Assembly (NCBI RefSeq): GCF_016889705.1
Contig: NZ_CP069526.1
Coordinates: forward strand, 9,700,001 to 9,764,000
Direction: 5' to 3'
Source: Amycolatopsis sp. FDAARGOS 1241
Lineage (GTDB): Bacteria; Actinomycetota; Actinomycetes; Mycobacteriales; Pseudonocardiaceae
DNA length: 64,000 nucleotides
The position numbers were made by a program, and so were the translations under genes. This document shows, one piece after another, positions 8,689 through 16,914 of this stretch. The notes beneath the pieces are model-generated. The model saw nothing but the letters and a program-made list of their open reading frames with translations. It did no database searches and was not told the origin of the DNA. Every line of letters begins with the position of its first letter. The first letter of the stretch is position 1.

Positions 8689-9220
8689 CACGCACTCCCG
8701 GGTGAGACCGTTGACCCACTACCCACAACGGAGTGCGGGCGCTTGCGGTTGCCGGTGCCCGGTGGGCCGCGACGATCGGCCAAGCGGGACGGGCAATCGC
8801 GGGCTGCGACGACGAACCGCGAGACAGCGGCCGGTCGAAACAGTGGCAGTCCGATCCGGGGGAAGTTCGCCCGCCGGGGCGTGGCTCACTCGTCCGGCTG
8901 TTCGATCATCAGGGGACGAATTCCGCTCGGCTCGGTCCGCGAACCGGTTCGGCAGAACAGTGGCCCGCGGTCCACCTGAACCGGAGTTGTGCCGTGACAA
9001 CCGTCATGAGTGCTTTTCAGGTACTCGCTTCGGCCATTATCGACCGGCGTATCACTCGTTTCGGGTGGGGGAACGCCGGTGCTCCGATGGCATAGTCGCG
9101 GGCTTCGCAAGGGCGCGGGCTGAGTTCCCGCTCCGCTTTCCGGTCGCTCGGCTTCTCCGTCGCTTCCGCCGGCCACTCACCGACCTTGTGCCGACCAAAC
9201 ACATTCAACCGAGAAGACGC
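8689..9220 (+). other. 532-bp region without a recognised gene
   Basis: Only unconvincing overlapping frames are present on both strands, with no ribosome-binding site and no protein family I recognise. It separates the two divergent hydrolase pseudogenes and presumably holds their promoters. Confidence 0.5.
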
Positions 9221-10415
9221 ATGTCTGTCACGACGGAAAGGACGGTACACGCCCAAGCCATCCGGCCATTCAAGATCGAGACCCCGAAGCGGATCTCGCT
9301 GACCTGCGTGCGCGCATCCTGGCAGATCGCAGGCCTGAAAAGGAGCCCGTCGCGGATATTTCGCAAGGCGTGCAGCTCGCGACGATGCACGCGCTCGCGC
9401 GTTATTGGGCGAACGAGTACGACTGGCGCAGGTGCGAAGAGAAACTGAAGACACTGCCACATTTCATCACCGAGATCGACGGTCTCGACATTCATTTCAT
9501 CCACGTTCGCTCGAAACACGAGTACGCGTTGCCGCTGCTCGTCGCGCACGGCTGGCCCAGCTCCGTCATCGAGCAGCTGAAGATCATCGGTGCGCTCGCG
9601 ACCCGACGGCGCACGGCGCGAGCGAAGCGGACGCTGTCCACCTGGTGATCCCGTCGCTGCCCGGCTACGGGTACTCGGGCAAGCCGGACCCCACCGGCTG
9701 GGGCCCCGAGCACATCGCGCGCCTGGGCCGAGCTGAGGGAGCGCTTGGGGTACGACCGCTACGTCGCCACTGGCGATTGGGCGGGCAGATCGTCGATCTG
9801 ATGGGTGCACAAGCGCCTGCGGGGCTGATCGCCATCCACACCAACTTCCCCGGAGCCGTCCGGCGCGACGTCGCACAAGCCGTCCAGTCCGGCGGCCCGG
9901 CGCCGTCCGATCTGCCCGGCGAGGGAACGCGCCTCTACGAGAAGCTGAAGGAGTTCTTCACCACCGACGTGGCCTACGCCCTCGAGATGGGCACACACCC
10001 GAAGACGCTGTACGGGATCGCGGATTCACCCATCGGCCTCGCCGCCTGGATGCTGGACCACGACTCGGCCGGCCTGGCGCTGATCGCCCGCGCCTTCGAC
10101 GGACAGGCCGAGGGCCTGACCCGAGACGATGTGCTCGACAACATCACCCACTACTGGCAGACGAACACGGGGTTTCTTCGGGACGGCTGTACGGGGAGAA
10201 CAAGCTCGGCTTCTTCGACCCGAAGGGCGTCTCCCTCCCGGTAGCGGTGAGCGTCTTCCCGGACGAGCTGTACCAGGTACCGCGGAGCTGGGCCGAGGAG
10301 GCTTATTCCCACCTTATCCACACAACCGCCTCGACAAGGGCGGCCACTTCGCCGCCTGGGAGCAGCCGGAGCTGTTCGCCGCCGAGGTGCGTGCCGGGTT
10401 GCGGTCGGTTCATTG
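9221..10415 (+). pseudogene. Epoxide hydrolase (EPHX1-like), multiple frameshifts
   Basis: Pieces of one epoxide hydrolase occur in order but in shifting frames: IRPFKIETP (ATG 9221), EADLADLRARILADRRPEKE, then LATMHALARYWANEYDWRRC and HIRS-region HFIHVRSKHE, VIPSLPGYGYSGKPDPTGWG, YDRYVATGDW (the nucleophile elbow), GQIVDLMGAQAPAGL, YWQTNTG, GRLYGENKLGFFDPKGVS, PVAVSVFPDELYQVPRSW and NRLDKGGHFAAWEQPELFAA. At least six single-base shifts are needed, near 9282-9285, 9600, 9720, 9779, 10167 and 10320, several in C or G runs. Each piece still reads like a functional family member and there are no in-frame nonsense mutations. The original stop cannot be placed; the end given is approximate. Confidence 0.8.
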
Positions 10416-10458
10416 GACACTTCGAGATGTGGCACACCAGCCTGGAGGGCCGGCCCGT

Positions 10459-11133
10459 TCAGTCCAGCAAGCCCACCACTCCCTTGACGGAAAGGTAAAT
10501 CCCCACCACCCCGAACACGCCGGTGACCACCGGCCGGCTGTGGCGGAGGGCCCAGTCGTGGATCGCATCGATCACCGTGCGGGTGGTGTCGGGCCGCAGG
10601 GCGAGCAAGGCGAGCGCGGTGACCGGGACGGCGAATCGCAACAGGTTGAAGACGACGACCTGCACGACGCTGTTCAGCAGGCTGGGTGCGGTTTCCAGGA
10701 TCGCGGCCAGCCCAGCGATGTAGAACAGTCCGGGCAGGTTCGTCAGCGCGCCGGACGCCAGCGCGCCGGCGACCGTGGGTTTGCGCAGCCACCGGGCGAC
10801 GGCGCCGTCGGGGTTCGTCAGCCCCCGGCTCGGGCGGTCCGCGGAGCCGTTGCCGATCCGGCCGCTCCAGAAACCGCCCGCGTAGGACAGCGCGCCGACC
10901 CCGATCACGACGTAGACCACCTCGCGCGCGGTCGACGACCCGGCCGACGCGGCGCGCGCGTCGAGCCAGCCCACGACCGCGATACCCACCGCGAGGCTGA
11001 CGATCGCTCCGGCCGTGATGTAGGCCGCAAGCAACCGCCGTGGGTTGCGCGCCCTCAGCAGTGCATAGACCACCGCGAGCGGTATCGCCCGTACCGCGCA
11101 GAGCAGCCCCAGCACCACCGCTTCAGCACTCAC
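10459..11133 (-). CDS. GAP-family (Sap-like) integral membrane protein
   Basis: This 224-residue protein has about six hydrophobic segments, including AAYITAGAIVSLAVGIAVVG, VVYVVIGVGALSYAGGFW, AGALASGALTNLPGLFYIAG and the C-terminal VVTGVFGVVGIYLSVKGVVG. GTG 11133 was chosen because GGGAGGG lies just upstream and the product then starts directly at the first hydrophobic segment (SAEAVVLGLLCAVRAIPLAV). The pattern, with a Pro-containing loop TNLPG, matches the GAP/Sap family linked in mycobacteria to moving cell-envelope lipids. Function here is inferred only from that family. Confidence 0.7.
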   Translation of the reverse strand: MSAEAVVLGLLCAVRAIPLAVVYALLRARNPRRLLAAYITAGAIVSLAVGIAVVGWLDARAASAGSSTAREVVYVVIGVGALSYAGGFWSGRIGNGSADRPSRGLTNPDGAVARWLRKPTVAGALASGALTNLPGLFYIAGLAAILETAPSLLNSVVQVVVFNLLRFAVPVTALALLALRPDTTRTVIDAIHDWALRHSRPVVTGVFGVVGIYLSVKGVVGLLD

Positions 11134-11466
11134 AGCCCTCCCTGCGGACCGCGTGTCGGGATCGTCCCCGCGGTCGCCCATCCCCGGCCGGGTGACGCGA
11201 GCGGACTCGAATCACTGTGCCCCGGGCCCCCACGGGGCGCAATCCTCCCCGCGGCGTCAGTCCTGCCCGCTGAACGCGCCCGGCTGGTGCCGAAGGGCCA
11301 TCCGCACTGCGCTGAAAGAGGCGGAGAGCGCAAATCGCCGGGGAAGGCGAGGCACCGGAGGTCACTGCAGACCGAGCCGACGGAGGCGAGGAAGCGCCGA
11401 AGGTGGCCAAGGCTGCCTTGCCGATCACGAAGGCCGCCGGTGGGTGGCCATGGCTATTGTCGCGCG
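11134..11466 (+). other. 333-bp region without a recognised gene
   Basis: Both strands carry long open frames, as expected at this GC content, but none has a convincing start or family. No strong hairpin or repeat was seen. Confidence 0.4.
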
Positions 11467-11709
11467 GTGCTTGTGGTCAACATGGTGGAGAAGTTCGGTG
11501 CGGGCGAGTTCCTCGAACGGTCGTGGGACCTGCCACCAGAGGTCATCGAGCCGTTGCGCGGGCAGGTCGAGATGACGCCCGAGGGCTGGATCATGAACGT
11601 GTGGCCGATGACCGCCGAGATCGCAGCCATCGTGCAGCCTTGGGTTGACGAACCGGTTGACGTCGAGTCGGGCTCCTGGTTCATCAGCTCTGCGCAGGTC
11701 GCCGCTTGA
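11467..11709 (+). CDS. Small hypothetical protein
   Basis: This gives about 80 residues if read from GTG 11467; GTG 11473 or ATG 11482 are alternative starts and none has a good ribosome-binding site. The sequence (VEKFGAGEFLERSWDLPPEV, MNVWPMTAEIAAIVQPWVDE, ESGSWFISSAQVAA) is acidic, non-repetitive and rich in Trp, unlike the Arg/Pro/Ala composition of spurious GC-rich frames, which supports real coding. It looks like a one-domain cytosolic protein of the small DUF kind found beside contact-dependent toxins and immunity genes. I do not recognise the family with confidence. Confidence 0.5.
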   Translation: MLVVNMVEKFGAGEFLERSWDLPPEVIEPLRGQVEMTPEGWIMNVWPMTAEIAAIVQPWVDEPVDVESGSWFISSAQVAA

Positions 11710-11799
11710 GGCCAGTCGTCTGTCACTCAAACCGGATGACGGCGGTGATGGGAACGCCCTGGGCGGACGTGTTGAGACCGGCGGTGAGGCTGAAACGGA

Positions 11800-11835
11800 A
11801 AACGCCGGGTGATCCGAAGTGGCCACCCGGCGTTT
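11800..11835 (-). terminator. Rho-independent terminator of the tRNA-Ser gene
   Basis: A 12-bp stem (11800-11811 with 11824-11835) lies 16 bp past the 3' end of the tRNA. Reading leftward the stem is followed directly by a run of T (gttttccgttt). Confidence 0.8.
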
Positions 11836-11850
11836 CGCCTGATACTGCGG

Positions 11851-11935
11851 CGGAGGATACAGGATTCGAACCTGCGAGGGCGTGAACCCAACACGCTTTC
11901 CAAGCGTGCGCCTTAGGCCGCTCGGCCAATCCTCC
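11851..11935 (-). tRNA. tRNA-Ser (anticodon GGA)
   Basis: On the minus strand the acceptor stem GGAGGAT pairs with ATCCTCC and is followed by discriminator G. The anticodon stem CACGC/GCGTG encloses the loop TTGGAAA, giving anticodon GGA. A long variable arm, as expected for serine tRNAs, and the T-loop GTTCGAATC are present. CCA is not encoded. Confidence 0.95.
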
Positions 11936-11942
11936 GTAGGGA

Positions 11943-11948
11943 AGAATA
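11943..11948 (-). promoter_or_regulatory. -10 element of tRNA-Ser
   Basis: TATTCT on the minus strand ends 7 bases before the first base of the mature tRNA, suggesting transcription starts at or next to the tRNA 5' end. A clear -35 element is not visible. Confidence 0.55.
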
Positions 11949-11982
11949 CCGGATGGGGTGGGGCGGCTTCGCAGGTGGTCCG

Positions 11983-12732
11983 TCAGGTGGGGAGGACGTC
12001 GGCGACCACGATGGTGATGTTGTCGGGCCCGCCGCCGTCGTTGGCGAGGGTGATCAGGGCCGGGACGGTTTCCTCGGGGGTGCCGGTGGCGAGCACCTCG
12101 GCGATGGCGGGTTCAGCGGCGCCGGCGGTGAGGCCGTCGGAGCAGAGCAAGATGCGGTCGCCGGCGGCGGGGGTGAACTCCCAGACGTCGGGCTCGCCCG
12201 AGCCGGTGCTCTGCAGTGCCTTCATGAGCAGTGAGCGGCGCGGGTGGTCGACGGCGTCGGCCTGCGAGATGCGGCCGTCTTCGACGAGGGCCTGCACGAG
12301 GGTGTGGTCACGCGTGATGCGGTGGAGCTCACCGGCGCGCAGGAGGTAGCCGCGGGAGTCGCCGATGTGGGCGGCGGCGAAGCGGACGCCGTCGAAGAGC
12401 AGGGTGGTGAGCGTGGTCCCCATGCCGTGCGTGGCCGGGTCCTGCTCGGCGACCTCGGCGAGGCGCTCGCCGATGCGGCGGACGCCGTCGGCGAGGGTGG
12501 CCTGCAGGTCGAGCGACGCGAGGTCGAGCGAGCGCAGTTCCGAGTCGAGGCTTGCGAGCACGCCGACCGCCGTGGCACTGGCCACTTCCCCGTGGGGCTG
12601 ACCACCGATACCGTCGGCGACGGCGAGCAGCCGCCCGCTGGCGTAGACGGAATCCTCGTTGATCGAGCGTCGTCGCCCGGTGTCGGAGCCCGCGGCGTAC
12701 CGCAGGGTGAACCGGGTCTGGTTGGTGACCAT
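11983..12732 (-). CDS. PP2C-family protein serine/threonine phosphatase
   Basis: This 249-residue soluble phosphatase carries the PP2C metal motifs: RRSINEDS near residue 24, AVADGIGG near 40, GMGTTLTTLL, AHIGDSRGYLLR, LLCSDGLT and GGPDNITIVV. These Asp and Gly motifs coordinate two metal ions and make it catalytically plausible. It has no transmembrane segment, unlike the PstP type of the cell-division cluster. ATG 12732 is the first start that gives the usual N-terminus (MVTNQTRFTLRYAAGSDTG). It is divergent from the methylase-kinase pair, and could be the phosphatase opposing that kinase, which is inference. Confidence 0.9.
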   Translation of the reverse strand: MVTNQTRFTLRYAAGSDTGRRRSINEDSVYASGRLLAVADGIGGQPHGEVASATAVGVLASLDSELRSLDLASLDLQATLADGVRRIGERLAEVAEQDPATHGMGTTLTTLLFDGVRFAAAHIGDSRGYLLRAGELHRITRDHTLVQALVEDGRISQADAVDHPRRSLLMKALQSTGSGEPDVWEFTPAAGDRILLCSDGLTAGAAEPAIAEVLATGTPEETVPALITLANDGGGPDNITIVVADVLPT

Positions 12733-12750
12733 GTCACCATGAAACCATTG

Positions 12751-12765
12751 GTTGACTGAGTTAAC
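12751..12765. promoter_or_regulatory. Near-palindromic site between phosphatase and methylase genes
   Basis: GTTGACTGAGTTAAC is an inverted repeat (GTTGAC/GTTAAC, one mismatch) in an AT-richer stretch between the divergent genes. It also contains a -35-like TTGACT facing the methylase gene. It could be a repressor site or promoter element for both. Confidence 0.35.
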
Positions 12766-12809
12766 AAGCAAAACGATGGAAACCCCAGGCATCAGCTATC
12801 GTGCTGACC

Positions 12810-15239
12810 ATGGACGACTCCGCGACGGTCAACGCCGCCGACATCGCCCGGCTCGCGGGGGTGCGCCGCGCCGCGGTGAGCAACTGGCGCCGCCGCCACG
12901 GCGACTTCCCACGGCCCGTCGGCGGCACGGCGTCCAGCCCGCTGTTCTCCCTGCCTGAGGTACAGGAGTGGCTCAGCAGCCGCGGCCGGCCCGTCGAGCT
13001 CGCTCCGGTCGACCGCGCGTGGCAGCGCCTGCGCGCCCTCGGCGACGACCTGGAACTGGGCGAACGCGTCGCCGCCGCCGGCGAGTACCTGGAACGCCTC
13101 GCCGCGGCCGGCGATGGCCGTGGCCCGGATGTCAACGCGGGTCGCAGCGTAGCCGGCGAGGTGTGCTTCGGCGACGGCGTCGCCGCCGGCGGCCATGGCC
13201 CGGACGGCGACAACGCACGCCGCGGTGTGGCGGGCAGCGCTGCCGGTGGTGCGGATCTCGCCGGTGGGCGTGCTGGTGATGGCCGTACGGGTGCCGCTGC
13301 TGGTGGCCGCGGCGCGGACGGCGACAACGCCGGCGGTGGCACCGTCAGCGGTGGCCGCGGTTCGGGTGGCGGTCGTGCCGGTGGTGCAGACCTCGCTGAC
13401 GGCGGCGCTGTCGACGGTCGCGGCGAGCGTGGCAGCGCTGCCGGTGGTGTGGACTTCGCCGGTGGGCGTGCTGGTGATGGCCGTGCGGGCGCCGCCGCTG
13501 GTGGCCGCGGCGCGGGTGGCGACAAGGCAGGCCGCGGCGCTGCTGTCGACGGTCGCGGCGAGCGTGGCCGTCCTGACAGTGGTGTGGACCTCGCCGGTGG
13601 GCGCGTTGGTGATGGCCGTGCGGGCGCCGCCGCTGGTGGCCGCGGCGCGGGTGGCAACACGGCCGGCGGTGGCGCCGTCAGCGGCGGCCGCGGGGTGGAG
13701 GGCCGCGGCGTCGACGGTGACCACCCAGGAGACTACGGCGACGGCCGCACGCCGGTGGGCGGTGCCGCCGGGGTGTTCGTGCGGGCCACCGCGGCGCTGG
13801 CCGACGACGCCGAGCTGCGGACGTTTCTGGCCGAAGCGGCCGCACTCGACGGCGCCGCCACCGTGTTCGAGCAGCTCTGCGAGCGCTACTTCGAAGCCCA
13901 CTCCCGCCGGGTCTCGCCCACGGCCCCCGCGTACGCCCGCCTGATGGTCAGCCTCACCGGTGCGAAGGGGACCACCGTGCTCGACCCCGCGTGTGGCTTC
14001 GGTTCGCTCCTGCTCGCCAGCGGAGCGGTCCGCGCGCAGGGCCAGGACAGCGACCTCACCACGGCCCGCATCGCCGCGCTGCGGCTGCGGCTGACCGGCG
14101 CGGACACCGAAGTCCACGCCGGTGATTCCCTGCGCGAAGACGCGTTCGCCGGTCAGCAGGCCGACGTCGTCCTCTGCGACCCGCCGTTCAACGCGCGCGC
14201 CTGGGGCCACGAAGAGCTCGTCGGGGACGCGCGCTGGGTGTACGGCCTGCCGCCGCGCGGTGAATCGGAGCTCGCGTGGGTGCAGCACTGCCTGGCGCAC
14301 GCCAAACCCGGCGGTACCGTCGCGATCCTCATGCCCGGCGCGGCCGCCGGGCGCCGCAGCGGCAAGCGCATCCGCGCGAACCTCCTGCGCGCCGGCGCCC
14401 TGCGCGCCGTCCTCACCCTCGCCCCCGGCGCCGACCTGTGGCTGCTCACCAGACCCGGGCCGGGCGCCCGGCCACCCGCCACCGTCCTGCTCGCCGAGTC
14501 CACGGTGGACGCCGTGGAAGAGCTCTGGCGCGAGCACGTCGAAACCGGCGCCGGCGAGCGGATCATCGACCTCCTCGACGACGACGTCGACCTCACCCCC
14601 GCCCAGCGCCGCACCGCGCGCGAGGACCCCGGCCAGGCTTTCCTGGCCGCACAACGGCTTTTCGGCAGCGTGAGCCTCGACCTCCCGCCGCTCGAACCCA
14701 CCGGGGAGGAACCCGCGCACACCACCGTCGGCGAGCTCGTGAAGGCCGGTGCGCTCGAGATCCACCACGCGCCCGCGCGCACCGCCGGGGGCGACGAACC
14801 CGTCCTCACCCCCGACGATGTCCTCGCCGGTGGTCCACCCACGGGGCGCGCCGCGCCCGACGACGCGGCGGTGATCGCCGAAGCAGGCGACGTCATCGCC
14901 TCCGTCACCGGCGCCGTCATGGTCCACAGTGGACCACCAGTCCGCCTCGGTCCCGCACTTTCGCTCTACCGCGTGGATCCCGCCCGCCTCGACGCCGAGT
15001 TCTTCGCCGGCTGCCTGCGCGCCGCCGACTTCCCGGTGCACTCGGCGTCGACCCGCATCGACGCGCGCCGGCTGAAGGTGCCGCGCTACCCGCTGGCCGA
15101 ACAACGTGCCTACGGCGCCGCTTTCACCGCTCTCGCGGAGTTCGACCGGGCCCTGCGGCAGACGGCCGAAATCGGCCGTGACCTGGTCCGGCTAGGCTTT
15201 GCCGCGCTCGCCGAAGGACGGCTCCGGCCCGGCGCCTGA
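12810..15239 (+). CDS. HTH + adenine-N6 DNA methylase with repetitive glycine-rich linker
   Basis: This 809-residue protein starts with a helix-turn-helix (ARLAGVRRAAVSNWRRRHGD, about 13-32) of the type that reads a short operator. A low-complexity Gly/Ala/Asp/Arg segment follows at about 99-322. The C-terminal part is a gamma-type N6-adenine methylase: SAM-binding VLDPACGFGSLL (Asp392) and catalytic DPPF at 457-460, a variant of NPPY. The tail resembles HsdM C-terminal regions and lacks a clear target-recognition domain. No hsdS or hsdR gene is nearby. The kinase gene starts 9 bp downstream, so the two are probably co-transcribed. ATG 12810 is preferred to GTG 12801. It may be an orphan methylase or a transcriptional regulator. 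Confidence 0.85.
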   Translation: MDDSATVNAADIARLAGVRRAAVSNWRRRHGDFPRPVGGTASSPLFSLPEVQEWLSSRGRPVELAPVDRAWQRLRALGDDLELGERVAAAGEYLERLAAAGDGRGPDVNAGRSVAGEVCFGDGVAAGGHGPDGDNARRGVAGSAAGGADLAGGRAGDGRTGAAAGGRGADGDNAGGGTVSGGRGSGGGRAGGADLADGGAVDGRGERGSAAGGVDFAGGRAGDGRAGAAAGGRGAGGDKAGRGAAVDGRGERGRPDSGVDLAGGRVGDGRAGAAAGGRGAGGNTAGGGAVSGGRGVEGRGVDGDHPGDYGDGRTPVGGAAGVFVRATAALADDAELRTFLAEAAALDGAATVFEQLCERYFEAHSRRVSPTAPAYARLMVSLTGAKGTTVLDPACGFGSLLLASGAVRAQGQDSDLTTARIAALRLRLTGADTEVHAGDSLREDAFAGQQADVVLCDPPFNARAWGHEELVGDARWVYGLPPRGESELAWVQHCLAHAKPGGTVAILMPGAAAGRRSGKRIRANLLRAGALRAVLTLAPGADLWLLTRPGPGARPPATVLLAESTVDAVEELWREHVETGAGERIIDLLDDDVDLTPAQRRTAREDPGQAFLAAQRLFGSVSLDLPPLEPTGEEPAHTTVGELVKAGALEIHHAPARTAGGDEPVLTPDDVLAGGPPTGRAAPDDAAVIAEAGDVIASVTGAVMVHSGPPVRLGPALSLYRVDPARLDAEFFAGCLRAADFPVHSASTRIDARRLKVPRYPLAEQRAYGAAFTALAEFDRALRQTAEIGRDLVRLGFAALAEGRLRPGA
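13254..13690 (+). repeat. Imperfect repeats inside the methylase linker
   Basis: A unit of about 105 bp encoding D-L/F-AGGRAGDGRAGAAAGGRG and its flank occurs three times, starting at 13254, 13452 and 13587 (residues 149, 215 and 260). A second short unit (GAVDGRGERG) lies between them twice. The copies are close at the DNA level, so the linker length has probably changed by slippage or unequal crossing-over. Confidence 0.8.
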
Positions 15240-15248
15240 AGGGAACCC

Positions 15249-16139
15249 ATGCTCATCGCCGATCGCTACGAGGTCGACGAGCTGCCGCTGGGCCGCGGCG
15301 GCATGGGCGCGGTGCACCGTGGGCACGACCGGCACCTCGGCCGCCGCGTCGCGCTCAAGCTGCTGCGGCTGCCCGGCCGTGACGAAGAGCTCGAAGAGCG
15401 CTTCGCCCGCGAAGCCCGCATCCTCGCGACACTCGACCACGCCGGTGTGCCGACGCTGTACGACTTCGGCACCCACGACGACCGGTTGTTCCAGGTCATG
15501 CAGTTCGTCGAGGGGGTCACCGTCGCCGACCTGCTCGCCGAGCACGGGCCGCTGCCCGTGCCGTGGGCGGCGGCGATCGCGGCCCAGACGGCGGCCGTGC
15601 TCGCCGCGGCCCACGCCCGCGCCATCTGTCACCGCGACCTCAAACCCGCCAATCTCATGCTGTGCCCCGACGGCAGCGTCAAGGTGATGGACTTCGGCCT
15701 CGCCGTGCTGCGCGAAGCCGACGTCGCGCGCTTCACCCGCGCCGGTCAGCTGCTCGGCACCCCGTCGTACATGGCGCCGGAGCAGATCCAACGCGGCCAG
15801 TCGGAGCCGCGAAGCGATCTGTACGCCCTGGGGTGCGCGCTGCACGAGATGCTCACCGGCCGTCAGCTGTTCACCGGTCCCACCGCGTACGCCGTGTTCG
15901 ACAAGCAGGTGAAGGAGGCGCCACCCGCCGTGTTCGGGGTGCCGGCCGCGCTGAACGCCGTGCTCGCCGCCACGCTCGCGAAGGACCCGGCGGCCCGCCC
16001 GGCCGGCGCCGACGTGCTCTACGATCGGCTGTGCCCCTTCGTCCGCGACCTGCCCCCGTTGCCCGGGTTCCTCCACCCGTCGCCGGTCCCGAGTCCGGCG
16101 CGGATGTACGCCCGCGTCGTCGGACAGGTCCCGGGATGA
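15249..16139 (+). CDS. Soluble Hanks-type serine/threonine protein kinase
   Basis: This 296-residue kinase carries a complete catalytic domain: Gly-rich loop GRGGMGAV (15-22), ATP-anchoring Lys37 in VALKLL, catalytic loop HRDLKPAN (128-135), DFG (148-150), activation segment TPSYMAPEQ and SDLYALGCALHEML. It ends about 30 residues after the kinase fold, with no transmembrane helix or PASTA domain, unlike PknB. The start has AAGGGA upstream. It lies 9 bp behind the methylase, whose HTH or Gly/Arg-rich linker could be its substrate; the PP2C gene is divergent. That pairing is inferred from position alone. Confidence 0.92.
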   Translation: MLIADRYEVDELPLGRGGMGAVHRGHDRHLGRRVALKLLRLPGRDEELEERFAREARILATLDHAGVPTLYDFGTHDDRLFQVMQFVEGVTVADLLAEHGPLPVPWAAAIAAQTAAVLAAAHARAICHRDLKPANLMLCPDGSVKVMDFGLAVLREADVARFTRAGQLLGTPSYMAPEQIQRGQSEPRSDLYALGCALHEMLTGRQLFTGPTAYAVFDKQVKEAPPAVFGVPAALNAVLAATLAKDPAARPAGADVLYDRLCPFVRDLPPLPGFLHPSPVPSPARMYARVVGQVPG

Positions 16140-16144
16140 CGAAA

Positions 16145-16172
16145 TCCTCCCGGTCCGTGCGGACCGGGAGGA
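16145..16172. terminator. Bidirectional hairpin between convergent genes
   Basis: A perfect 12-bp stem (16145-16156 with 16161-16172) closes a GTGC tetraloop 5 bp after the kinase stop codon. It also lies 16 bp past the end of the convergent gene at 16189. Confidence 0.75.
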
Positions 16173-16188
16173 CGAGCGGGGAAACCGG

Positions 16189-16698
16189 TCAGGCGCGCAC
16201 CGGCCGGCTCTGCTCGGCGAGCGGCAGGCCGCGCTGCTCGATCCGGTAGTAGGTGAGCGCGTTCTGGATGCCGATGCTCAGGCCGAGCGTCAGCATGATC
16301 GACGCCGAGGTCAGGCTGTCGTCGATGCCCAGATAGCCGCCGAGGAAGCCGAAGCCGACGCGGGCGCCGATCGTCGCGAGCCACAGCACGAGGGTGAGTG
16401 CCGAGCCCTTCTGGAACGTGGTGTTGCCCTGCCGCGTGAGGGTGGTGCTCGCGCTGCGGCCCAGGCCCAGCACGACCAGCACCGCGATGTCGGCGCCGAG
16501 CAGTGCCAGCTCGCCGGTGCTCGCCTTCGGCAGCGCGTCGACGATGGTCACCACGCCGATCGCGGTCAGCACGAGCGGCAGCGTCACGAGCGACTTGCGG
16601 CTCAGCATTGTGCCGCGCAGCTGCTTGTAGACGACCCGGTACAGGACCAGGGCGGCGAGAGCGACGTAGACGACGATGGTCAGCGGGCCGAAGTTCAT
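16189..16698 (-). CDS. Multipass membrane protein, possibly CcdC/DUF1453-like
   Basis: This 169-residue protein has four or five hydrophobic segments: LTIVVYVALAALVLYRVVYK, VTLPLVLTAIGVVTIVDALP, LALLGADIAVLVVLGLGRSA, LTLVLWLATIGARVGFGFLG and SASIMLTLGLSIGIQNALTY. An Arg-rich loop (KQLRGTMLSRKS) follows the first helix. ATG 16698 has GAGGAG six bases upstream. The opening YR-x-x-YKQLR pattern recalls the DUF1453/CcdC group of small membrane proteins, but that assignment is from memory and not certain. No catalytic motif is visible and it stands alone as a transcription unit. Confidence 0.7.
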   Translation of the reverse strand: MNFGPLTIVVYVALAALVLYRVVYKQLRGTMLSRKSLVTLPLVLTAIGVVTIVDALPKASTGELALLGADIAVLVVLGLGRSASTTLTRQGNTTFQKGSALTLVLWLATIGARVGFGFLGGYLGIDDSLTSASIMLTLGLSIGIQNALTYYRIEQRGLPLAEQSRPVRA

Positions 16699-16914
16699 CG
16701 GGACTCCTCGTTCGGTGGTTTCTCCAGACTCGCCGGTTTCGCCCGCGATCTCGTCGGCTCCCGGACGGGTTCCGGGTGGATCCCGTCCTCCACCCGGGGG
16801 TGGAGGAACACGCTCCACCCGAATCGTGACCTTCGGCTCGCAACCACCCCCGGGGGCCGCTCGTCTATGCCGGTGACCGTTCGACCCGACCGAATTCGCT
16901 GGGGGTACCTGATC

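Noticed and set aside
13195..13944. An alternative hydrophobic frame inside the methylase linker.
   Set aside because: It is an out-of-frame reading of the GC-rich repeats with no start signal; the in-frame methylase reading has clear domains on both sides.
12810..16139. A Pgl or BREX phage-defence system, because a methylase and a kinase are adjacent.
   Set aside because: PglZ, PglY, BrxC and the large PglW kinase are all absent, and the kinase here is a short single-domain protein.
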